Of a stretch of 27,610 bases of DNA, positions 20,001 through 27,610 are shown piece after piece (the first letter of the stretch is position 1; each line of letters starts with the position of its first letter). The stretch covers positions 1 through 27,610 of the forward strand of contig MU619408.1 in NCBI GenBank assembly GCA_025201805.1, read 5' to 3'. Both the position numbers and the translations under genes were made by a program. The notes beneath the pieces were generated by a model. That model saw nothing but the letters and a program-made list of their open reading frames with translations. It ran no database searches and was not told the DNA's origin. The stretch comes from Parasitella parasitica (taxonomy: Eukaryota; Mucoromycota; Mucoromycetes; Mucorales; Mucoraceae).

Positions 20001-22474
20001 CTCTAATTCAGACGCTGATAGCCTTGCTTCCAGATCGCCAATATACTGCTCGGTATGCTCGTCCATTTCTTTGAACTTCATGATTTTTTCACGCAATTCA
20101 GACAGTATTTGCTGATCTTTATGGCCGTCTTGAACAGATTTTTCCAGCTGAGACTCGAGCTCCAAGCAGTAAGTTTCTGAGGACTGTTCACGACTAAGAG
20201 TAACAGCCAGACGAGCTTTAAGCTCTTCCAAAGCCTGTGCTTCATTTGCCTGCATAGTCTCATATTTAGCAATTTTGGTTTGTTGTTCGTCAAGTGCCTG
20301 TTCAGAATGATTTAGAGCTGCTCTTGCCATAGCTAATTGAGATTCAAGGCCTGAGATGGATTTTTCATACTCTTCAATGACTGGCTCAACCAGGTGCTGA
20401 AATTCTTCATCTTTAGTACTTGATTTTTGGCGCAGCTCCTTTTCAACAAGTAAATTGCGCTCACGGGTGACAGTAACCTCGTTTTGAAGCTCTTCAATTT
20501 GCCTACGCAGGTCAGCCACCATGATGGCTATATCGTTGCTATGGTTACTATGATGCTGAGTGTCACATAGTTCCAGTGAGGTTGTGCTATCAGGGATTGT
20601 GATGTTGGTAGTAGCCGACATGGACGGATGGGGCTCGCTCTCCGACATGGATGAGGAGGAGGGAGAAATAATGCCGTGGTGGCCTTGAGCAAACATGGTT
20701 GTAAGTGCTTTTGGTGATCCACTTGCCGACGAAGACATGGGCGACGGTGAATTTCTATGATGAGGTGCACTTTTGAGCATTTTTACTTCGGCTTTTAACT
20801 TTGAAATGATTTGACGCAAATGATCCAAATTGTCGCTTGTCATCCATTCTTCAGCTTCGTTCTTTTCAGTTTTATTTCGAATGCTTCTGGCACGATAAGC
20901 GTACTTTACTGTATTGATGGTTTCTGTCAGATTGATCTCGGCAGGACTGACACATGCAATCATCAGCGTAGTTGAATTTCCTCCCAAAGAATCTTGCAGG
21001 AGACGAGTAAGTTTTGAGTCTCGATAGGGCACATGTGTTGATTTTTTAGACGAAGGATCTGATAAGGCTGAAATGACATTTCCCAAAGCAAGCAGGCCTG
21101 CATTGATATTGATACCTTCTTTACGTCGATCACCTTGCGCTGCAGTTCGCTTCAATCGCTCTGAGCCTGCTAGATCGACAAAGTGGAATTTGGAGTTGGA
21201 CACCATCCACTCGCCATCTTCGTCGTCTGGGAGTGGAGGTGTCGCTGCTCTCTTTTCCATCTGGGCTGCCATGGCTTTGACGTTAAGTGTGCTGTGTCTA
21301 TGACTCAGGCTACTGCTGGTATTGCTGGCAGTGGAGCGTGATGCAGAAGGTGATGCTTTGTTTGTGGATGGCACCCATCTTTCTTGTTTTAGTGTGACGG
21401 AAAAAATAGCATGAGATCTCGATGATTTGGCATTCATGTCTGTTGATCCTGTCGCACGATTCTCTGTACCCATTTGGAGGAATCTTTTTGTGATTGTAAG
21501 GTTAGCAAGACTAAATTTATAAGATATAAAAAAAGAGCTGCAATGCATTGCATCATTACCTAAGAACATCTTCAGTGCTTCCCACAGGCACCTCCTTTAA
21601 ACCGGTCCAGATAATGTGGCCTTTGGTATCTTCTCGTATAGTGACAGGTGTTCTCTCATGAGGAGGAGCAGGGTTTAATAAATCAATCAACTCCTCGTTG
21701 TAAATTTCAATAAACGACACATGCACAGTGTATCTGGTCGATTTTGGAGTCAAAGGTGTTGGACTTGATGCTCTCAGCGATGAATTGGATCCGCGACGAG
21801 GCGGTGTAATCATGGAGATGGGTCTTAGTTTTACGGTTGAAGTCGACCTTCTTGGGACTCGTAGACCTGAAGTAGGGGGAAAAGTTGAAAGACCAGACGG
21901 AGGAGCACGTTTTGTTGAAGTTTGCGCTGCTGGTTGGTGTGCTTTTGCGGCGGATTGCTTTTGTATATCATCAAGCCTTTGAAATAATGCAGACATGGCG
22001 CGAGGAATGATGCCTTCTTGATCTGGATCTGAATGGTCATCAATGGCAGTTCCCATTGTGTAGGTTTTACCAGACGAAGTTTGTCCCTGAAATTTGAGCC
22101 ATTAGCTTTATAAATTGCATACCAAAAAGATTGTCAAGACTTACATAGGCTAATATAGTGACATTGTATCCGTCGATGAACCTGTCGACAAAATTAGACG
22201 CAACAGACGTAAACACTTGCTCTTGAGTGCTATTCACATCAAATACGTGGTCAAATTGAAATGTCTTTTGATGCGGCACTATGGCAACTGAATTTCCGTA
22301 TGTTTTTAATACATCTGAGTCTGTTGAATTCGAAAATCGTGGTTGTGACCTGTCCTGCTGCGTTAATGGCCTTACTCGAAGGGCGACCTGAACCGCCGTT
22401 GTGTTGGATGCCATGATGTTGTTGGTGGTGGTGGTGGAGGATGATGATGAGATTGTTGGATTATTCAGAGCCAT
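17085..22474 (-). CDS. Kinesin-4-like microtubule motor with long coiled-coil tail
   Basis: Plus-end-directed motor of the kinesin-4 type (KIF4/KIF21 relatives), which move on and regulate microtubules. Exons: 22474-22145, 22086-21560, 21483-17085, giving 1751 residues. Motor landmarks: [13 protein letters not shown], the P-loop GQTSSGKT (111-118), [16 protein letters not shown], switch I NAKSSRSH (303-310), switch II DLAGSER (389-395), then [31 protein letters not shown] and [15 protein letters not shown] ending near 490. [11 protein letters not shown] and YRARSIRNK are typical of kinesin-4. Two Ser/Pro-rich insertions interrupt the motor: about 80 residues before [10 protein letters not shown], and about 70 between switch I and switch II. 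Heptad coiled coil fills about 530-1390, and a Pro/Ser-rich linker (about 1390-1620) precedes a last coiled coil. There is no WD40 domain of KIF21 type. Confidence 0.93.
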
Positions 22475-22865
22475 ATTATATATATATATTCAACATAAAG
22501 AAAACTATTTTTGATAATAGGAGAAAGAAAAAAGAACGAAATGTTTAGCTTTCAACAAGATGCTGATATACAACCTTACTCTGCGTGTTATAATAAATTC
22601 TGTTTTTTAAGGGGGTTCAAGGGGAGGAGGAGGAAGAGATGTGTGGGGGTTTGATAGTAGTTTTTTTGGGTTTGGTTTGGTTTGTTTTGTTTGTCAAAAG
22701 AGATTAAGGAGAGGAAACAAAGCACAAGCGATGGTAAACTGTCAAAAAGACTGCAAGTGAAATGAGTGTATTTTCTGCTTTTTTAATGAAAAAGAATCAA
22801 GCAGATCAAGAGCAAAAGAAGGACGAAAGAATAAACGAGTAAAGGCTGTCAATTAATATTTCTGT
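22475..22865. other. Kinesin promoter region
   Basis: A TATATATATA run lies immediately before the kinesin start (about 22480-22490). G-rich low-complexity sequence (22611-22700) includes a GGTTTGGTTTGGTTTG run. No coding sequence is seen until the cardiolipin synthase remnant. Confidence 0.45.
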
Positions 22866-23709
22866 TTATTCAATTAACATCCTAACGGCATCCTTAGAGT
22901 AAATATAGTTTACGGCCGACCATTTGGTTGTGCTACCAGCAGTCCATCTAAAAGCGAATAAAAGCTTAATTTGTGTACAAGTTTGTGCACTTTTCCGTTT
23001 TCAACTTTACTGAAATGCAGTGAAGATTTTTTGACTTGGCTGATGAAACGTAGCGGTTGTTAGTGTCGCACTCATCAGCATCAGCTGCAGCAATGTGTTT
23101 ACTTTGCTGATGGCCGTGGGCCTTACTTCCGCTGATGGAATCGAGAAATCAAAGTACCGTACTAATGTTTTCTTGTGTAATATTTAATATCGTATAGAGT
23201 AACATTAACCCTCTCACGTTTTCTATTCACTTGCTGGTTTTGGCAGGGAGATATATCTAAAATAGAACCCAGAGATTACGAGTCTATAGCGTCCTCACCA
23301 AGAATAAAATATGCCAATGGCACTTGTTGTATTATAGGATATTTTGTTTATTAATAACTTGCATGTTGTGCACGATTTAATAACACCTACTAGGTATCAA
23401 ATCTTGCAGTGAGAGTGTAGCCGTCAACCACAAATGCTTTATCGGCCATGGGATCGGTGAAACTGCCAATAATTGTCTTGAGGTTGAATCTTCTTACGAT
23501 AAAACCAAGGACCTACTGCGTGTTAGCAACAATCGCATTATTTAAACTTTTTCTTTTTACACTGTGTCTGCGATCCCAGCAGCTACAAACACACCTAATG
23601 CTAACGGATACTATTGATTGATAATCAAATATTCAACATGCAGTCCTGCTAATAGTCTTCCAAATACAAGCATATTTGGAATCGTGTAAATGTTTTCATG
23701 TAATAGCAA
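22866..23709 (-). pseudogene. CRD1: Decayed cardiolipin synthase (CDP-alcohol phosphatidyltransferase) gene
   Basis: Cardiolipin synthase joins CDP-diacylglycerol and phosphatidylglycerol in the mitochondrial inner membrane. Successive minus-strand pieces align in order with fungal Crd1: 23709-23563 (ENIYTIPNMLVFGRLLAG, then YPLALGVFVAAGIADT), 23512-23391 (GFIVRRFNLKTIIGSFTDP, ADK), 23322-23231 (PLAYFILGEDAID, SGFYFRYISLPKPA), 23171-23011 (RYFDFSIPSAEVRPTAISKV) and 22947-22866 (WTAGSTTKWSAVNYIYSKDA, then stop). Splice-like GT/AG borders separate them, and the last two exons still splice in frame. Lesions: TAG at 23613-23611 within an otherwise continuous exon, a frame change near 23425-23432, and TAA at 23278-23276. 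In the catalytic motif DxxDGxxAR-x8-GxxxDxxxD, the second Asp reads Leu and the Ala reads Val. The N-terminal targeting part is not identifiable. A functional copy is expected elsewhere in the genome. Confidence 0.85.
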
Positions 23710-24168
23710 CTGGAAAGTTTACTAGATCTTTTTTTTTTTTTCTGCATTGTCGTACCTGGTTTTTATTTTCTTGCTATTGTGCCTGTGCTTCTTTTTTTGG
23801 GTGGAATTTGCGGTGTGTTAACAAATGGTCGAATTGGATAGTTCAGATTTCAGTCCATATTTTGCAAATGCAATATTTCTGTTGCTATAATAACTGAATA
23901 AAAGAATTAACTTCCTCTTAAATCAACACACAAATAACCCGCGTCCAAATGCAATTTAATTCAAGGATAAAAATCGTTTATTCAATTTTAAATGGCTGCA
24001 CTTGAGAGATTTATCGATATTATTCAAAATATTTGTAAAAGAATAGGCTCTAGACTAATGGGAAAATGTGTTCTTTTTGATTTGAAGAGGAGTTTTTTAT
24101 TATTAGCTTGGTAAAATACTTTTGGTTGATCAATGTGTACGTGTCAACAGTGTCATTTATGCTTCTTA
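23710..24168. other. Intergenic, no clear gene
   Basis: Probably contains what remains of the 5' end of the cardiolipin synthase remnant and the 3' flank of the next minus-strand gene. T13 occurs at about 23728. No open frame resembles a protein. Confidence 0.4.
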
Positions 24169-25281
24169 TTACAATTTTTTCCAAATTTTCCAAGCTTTAG
24201 GCTTCTTTTTTTTTTCGTTAGTGGTGGTAGTGGTGGTGGTAGTGGTGGTGGTCGTGGTGGTGGTAGTGGTGGCAGAGATTGCTTCGTTTTCCAAACAAGG
24301 TTCTGGAATCGTGTGGAAGCCCTACGCGCGTATTTGTCAAGTTAGAAGATTAAAATAGTGGCAAGTGAATGCAAGTACCTTTTTACTGCTATTCTTATGC
24401 TTAAATATACGCGAAATTAAGCTGGATCTACGCTTAATACTAGATGTAGATGTGGAAGGAGATATCCTGTCTGAAATAGAGGCTGAAGTTGTCGTTGATG
24501 GTACAGGTGTTGTATCTTTTTGTAACGCTGCTCTCTCCTCCTGCTGCTGCTCTTGATATTTATTCTTTTGGATCTCCTTGATCTCCTTGTTTGTATCATT
24601 TAAAGTTGTTTCATTGCGTCCTGTCGTTATGGGTACGTGATCAATTTGGGTTTGGACGTCAATCCCCTTGTCAATTGAATCAAAAGATAAAAGAGCGGGA
24701 TCGGCGACAGTGGTGGCAACCGTATCATTTGTGGTTTTATCATTGATGATCTGATTTATTGTGGAAACTGATTTATCATTCCTTGAGGATTCCGCTGCTA
24801 GGCCAGATGCATTGTAATGCTCCTCATTGGTATCTGATGAGTAAGAAATCTCCTTGAATGTCTCCTCCTGTTCTTCATGAGTCGACAGCGGCTCTTGCTT
24901 CTCGGTGGTTTGCTTCTCCTCCTCCTTCCTACTTTCCTTCACATGCTCCTTATATCCCTGCTGTTCAAACGAATTTTTTTCCGAAGCATTGTCAGGCGTT
25001 ATATCGTAGGGGATTTCAATATCACATTGGCCAACAACGATAATTTCTGTTGAATCAACATTCTTTTTAGAGGAGGTCGCAGCGGCAGTGTCTTTTTCAA
25101 TCAAGACATTTTTGATAGGGCTAAAAGGCACCACCTTGCGAGATTTCTTGGAGTTAAATCGAAGGGAATCTGGGGCATTCTTCATTTGTTTTTTTTCCTC
25201 GTTACGTTCTTTTCTGCTTTGCGCTCGAATCAATTGGCGCCTGGCACTCCTGTTAAGTTGCTGGGCTACGAGATTTGACAT
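24169..25281 (-). CDS. Unrecognised polar, low-complexity protein with Thr17 run
   Basis: Two exons (25281-24379 and 24321-24169) give 351 residues; the 57-nt intron has GTACTT and CGTAG borders and phase 0. The start MSNLVAQQLN is chosen because the ATG at 25326 would add 16 residues encoded next to a long T tract. The N-terminus is basic and helical (NRSARRQLIRAQSRKERNEE); the middle is rich in Glu, Ser, Thr, Asp and Asn, with no globular pattern, so it is probably disordered. A Ser-rich basic patch (SSIKRRSSLISRIFKHKN) is a likely kinase target. After the intron come 17 consecutive threonines and a Lys/Trp-rich end (KKKKPKAWKIWKKL), which could bind membrane or acidic partners (inference). 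Without the second exon the frame would end in intron-encoded residues. No family is recognised. Confidence 0.72.
24220..24270 (-). repeat. Trinucleotide tract (ACC/ACT) encoding 17 threonines
   Basis: Seventeen codons, mostly ACC with periodic ACT and one ACG, lie in frame in the last exon of the preceding gene. On the plus strand it appears as a GGT/AGT run. The in-phase codon mixture suggests that the amino acid rather than the bare DNA repeat is maintained. Confidence 0.85.
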
Positions 25282-25322
25282 TGTTACGCTAGATATGCAA
25301 GTAAATGTACCTAAAAGCAAGG

Positions 25323-25324
<2 letters not shown>

Positions 25325-25382
<58 letters not shown>
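25325..25382. repeat. Poly(A) homopolymer of 58 bases (poly-T on the gene strand)
   Basis: An uninterrupted run of 58 A on the plus strand, 44 bases upstream of the start of the minus-strand gene at 25281. On that strand it is poly(dT) followed by GCCCTTGCTTTTAG. It may be a nucleosome-excluding promoter tract or lie in the 5' UTR; assembly inflation of the homopolymer is also possible. Confidence 0.9.
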
Positions 25383-25384
<2 letters not shown>

Positions 25385-25440
25385 AAACAAAAATGTTAAA
25401 GAAAGAGAAAGAGGTGTTCGATGATAAGTTTCCATGTTCT

Positions 25441-25448
25441 TATTTATA
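25441..25448 (-). promoter_or_regulatory. TATA box of the Thr-run gene
   Basis: The minus strand reads TATAAATA about 160 bases before the start codon, placing transcription start near 25410-25420 and the poly(dT) tract in the 5' UTR. Confidence 0.45.
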
Positions 25449-25552
25449 CACATTCGGGAATCATTTTATAGCTAGCACTAGTATTTATGCGGTGTTTTCT
25501 TTCCCTCTTTATTGCCCCAAATCAACCATAAATCAAACATCCCGAACACCAG

Positions 25553-26809
25553 CTACTCGCATGCCAATTTAGCATCAAACGAAGTGAGTGCAATCGAAAA
25601 CGCTTGCAACAGACACATTGGGTATTTGTAATCCATAGTAAACGAGTCTCTCTCAACACGACCAAATTGCATCACAATATAATCCAAATCATTATCATGC
25701 ACAATCTGAAAGTTTTTGACAGATGCTTGTGTCACTCTTCCGTTGAAGTTCAAGACAAAAGATTGGGTTTCTAATACAGGTTGATCAGCGCCGCGTTCTT
25801 AGTCCTCGCAATATACCGTAAAGCATACCTTCGTTCCATTGCGGGCTTTTGTTGTGAAGCACCAGTAAATCTCGGGCTCCTCCATCGCGATATTTGCTCA
25901 ATAACATTTCAGATTCCTTCACTGGTCTGTATTCGGGTCGCTTGCCATCTCGAGTTAACGTATGCATCAAAATTGTCATTTTTCTCGGTCCTTTAAATCC
26001 AAGGATGTTTGGATCCTGTTGTTATACGTCCTTTTTGATTAACAAGCTTTCTAATTGATCAAAATTCAAATGATTTGCTTACATAAAGAACAGCGCCAAG
26101 TTCTTCTCTGATTGGAAGATCTTTCTTTTTAGTCGTCATTTCTCTTTTTACTGGGTTTTTCCCATGAGAGTATATGACAAACGTTGTGCCTAGAAAATTG
26201 GATCTAAAAGAACATGTTCACCATCAGAGAAAAGCGTAATAAACAGCTTTCAAACTCACCTGACTTTGCCCAACTCCACATAACCTTCAGGGACGCTGGT
26301 GTCTTCTCGGTATATGCCAGTAATTGTATAATAGCTCGTGTTACTTTTTCTTTTCTTGCGAGCGGTCATGACATGTTGGGTTTCCCCTGTTCCCAAATGT
26401 TCAATAAACAAGTGATACTGTGGATACAATTTGTCCAGGCCATCCCGACACCGGTGAATGCGACATGTTACTCGGGTATTTAACGCAGCAGGCCTAGTGT
26501 TTTAATATCCTTAGCTGGGAAACGCCAAGCATTATTATGATATTACCTAAACGCAAGATCCAATAGCTCTTTTTCTGTGGTTAATGGTCTCTGCAAAATG
26601 AAATCGGTTGGGTGCTCGGGTCTAGTAACACGAACAGTTTGTTGTAAGCTCAAGTCCATATCGGTAGGTGCAATCGCCATATCAGAGCTGGACGATTCAT
26701 CCTCCTCGTCTTGGTCTTCTTGTTCTAAATTATCAGTACTGGAAAGCTCAAATAATTCTGTTGATAATTGTGGATGCACAACTTGATGAGAGTCTTGTTG
26801 CAGTGTCAT
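25553..26809 (-). CDS. Tubby-like protein (Tub domain)
   Basis: Tubby domains bind phosphatidylinositol 4,5-bisphosphate at membranes; in animals they carry cargo to cilia and link receptors to transcription. Exons: 26809-26547, 26493-26260, 26203-26083, 26015-25829, 25770-25553, giving 340 residues. After an 85-residue acidic, Ser-rich N-terminus the Tub domain runs to the last residue: [23 protein letters not shown] (with the Lys and Arg that bind PIP2 in mouse Tubby), [93 protein letters not shown] and [18 protein letters not shown]. The C-terminal half matches animal Tub nearly residue for residue. There is no F-box as in plant members. Introns of 53-67 nt keep frame throughout. Confidence 0.96.
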
Positions 26810-27271
26810 TTTTTGGTTAATGTTGTGTACGAAAAAGCAGCAAAAGACGTATCATTATGGAAAACAAATCTCCCAAAGGTCCACAGTGACGTCTTTTGAA
26901 TGCATTTCATTATACTTTGTCTTGTAGCTGTCAAAGGCTTCATTACTTTAAGGCTATTGCAGCTGGAAAATAGCATGTTATTTATATGTTCAATGACTTG
27001 AGTTGTTTGAATTCTATATGATTGTGTAAGAAAGTGCGAGATTGATTGGTATATACACCTGATTTGCAACCTTTTGAGCTACCGTTGGCAACAAAGTATG
27101 GATGTGAAGGTAATGGATAACGGATTGCAAATGATTTTCTTTTATCTTTATTTATACTTCAAGTGATTGTAACTGAAAAAAAAAAAAGAGCTTCGAGCTG
27201 AAACATTGGCATTCTATGATTTATGGATTCAAGACTATACGTAAAAATGATGCTATTCTAAAAGTGCGAGA
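26810..27271. other. Intergenic, Tubby promoter and decayed duplicate
   Basis: Contains the promoter side of the Tubby gene and a partial copy of the cysteine-rich gene's 3' end. The 87-codon minus-strand frame here (26806-27069) is composed of this flank and has no recognisable domain. Confidence 0.45.
27031..27070 (-). repeat. Decayed duplicate of the 3' end of the Cys-rich gene
   Basis: Bases 27031-27070 match 27261-27300 at 34 of 40 positions by eye. On the minus strand it reads GCKSGVYTNQS, against CKSGVCTK-stop in the gene: one cysteine and the stop codon are lost. It looks like the remains of a tandem gene duplication. Confidence 0.6.
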
Positions 27272-27610
27272 TTACTTGGTGCATACACCTGATTTACAAT
27301 CCTCCTTGCAGTCCCATTGATTTCTGCAACAGACCCCAAATGGCCCTTTGCCATTGCTCTTTCCAAAGTAACTTTTGTTGGTGCATTTCTCAGTAGGTGT
27401 AGGCTTGTTTCCGCATTTACCATTCTTACATTCACCATAACAATCTTGGGTAGTCTTGCAGCAGTCATTGAGAATTCCGTTGTTTTTGCATTTGCCATAA
27501 ACAGTGTTCTTATTTTTGCAAGTGGTAGGCTTCTCACCGCATTTGCCGTCCTTACAATCACCTAGACAATCTTGAGTAGTCTTGCAGCAATCATTGAGGA
27601 TTCCGTTCTT
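27272..27610 (-). CDS. Cysteine-rich tandem-repeat protein, 3' part (runs off window)
   Basis: The last 112 codons of a gene whose 5' part lies beyond the right edge. The frame reads NGILNDCCKTTQDCLGDCKD, then GKCGEKPTTCKNKNTVYGKC, and repeats the first block as NGILNDCCKTTQDCYGECKN followed by GKCGNKPT. The repeat period is 126 bases (42 residues), visible at DNA level (27441 against 27567). The end is GPFGVCCRNQWDCKEDCKSG, then VCTK-stop. The CC...DC.G.C..GKC spacing suggests small disulfide-bonded modules, as in secreted fungal proteins; no signal peptide can be seen because the start is missing. The function is unknown; a cell-wall or secreted role is inference. Confidence 0.75.
   Translation of the reverse strand, partial: KNGILNDCCKTTQDCLGDCKDGKCGEKPTTCKNKNTVYGKCKNNGILNDCCKTTQDCYGECKNGKCGNKPTPTEKCTNKSYFGKSNGKGPFGVCCRNQWDCKEDCKSGVCTK

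Noticed and set aside
24122-24358. Plus-strand open frames with long Val or Gly-Ser runs
   Set aside because: They are the complement of the threonine-coding tract in the minus-strand gene; the minus frame splices into a coherent C-terminus.
27253-27561. Open frame of 102 codons, minus strand, at the right edge
   Set aside because: It is a shifted frame over the cysteine-rich repeats; the neighbouring frame shows repeated CC and CxxGKC motifs and a matching stop.

Overview
The window reads as nuclear DNA of a filamentous fungus, most probably an early-diverging one such as a Mucorales (Mucoromycota) species. The evidence is AT-rich sequence, many short (about 50-80 nt) GT-AG introns with YAG acceptors, compact eukaryotic housekeeping genes, and a Tubby-domain gene (a family lost from Ascomycota and Basidiomycota as far as I know). 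The taxon is inferred; no rRNA or other marker is present. The proteins below were obtained by splicing exons by eye, and in every spliced model the reading frame closes exactly to the stop.

Layout, left to right. A PP2C-type protein phosphatase (337-1619, minus, six exons, one GC-AG intron) is followed by the tRNA adenosine deaminase catalytic subunit TAD2 (2170-2756, minus). Degenerate coding-like DNA and a short tandem repeat lie between TAD2 and the ribonucleotide reductase large subunit RNR1 (4066-6598, plus), which has two tiny 5' exons and MluI-box motifs upstream. A gene-poor 1.5 kb stretch follows. Next come a gamma-glutamylcyclotransferase/AIG2-like gene (8099-8770, minus), an unrecognised coiled-coil/CxxC gene (9052-10146, plus), a Vps3844 (DUF3844)-like ER membrane protein (10375-11815, plus) and a Myb/SANT DNA-binding protein (12267-12863, minus). 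Then come the TPR ribosomal-protein chaperone ACL4-like gene (13721-14867, minus) and a tRNA-Trp(CCA) gene (15949-16021, minus). A 1751-residue kinesin-4-like motor (17085-22474, minus) is followed by a decayed cardiolipin synthase gene (22866-23709, minus), an unrecognised polar protein with a 17-threonine run (24169-25281, minus), a Tubby-like protein (25553-26809, minus) and the 3' part of a cysteine-rich tandem-repeat protein that runs off the right edge (27272-27610, minus).

The genes do not form a pathway or operon; this is ordinary eukaryotic gene order with independent promoters. The points most worth a second look are the cardiolipin synthase pseudogene with intact splice sites, nonsense codons and a missing catalytic aspartate; the fungal Tubby protein; the cysteine-rich repeat gene with a decayed partial duplicate beside it; and other short coding relics in the intergenic DNA. 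I found no CRISPR array, no intact mobile element and no clear new multi-gene system.
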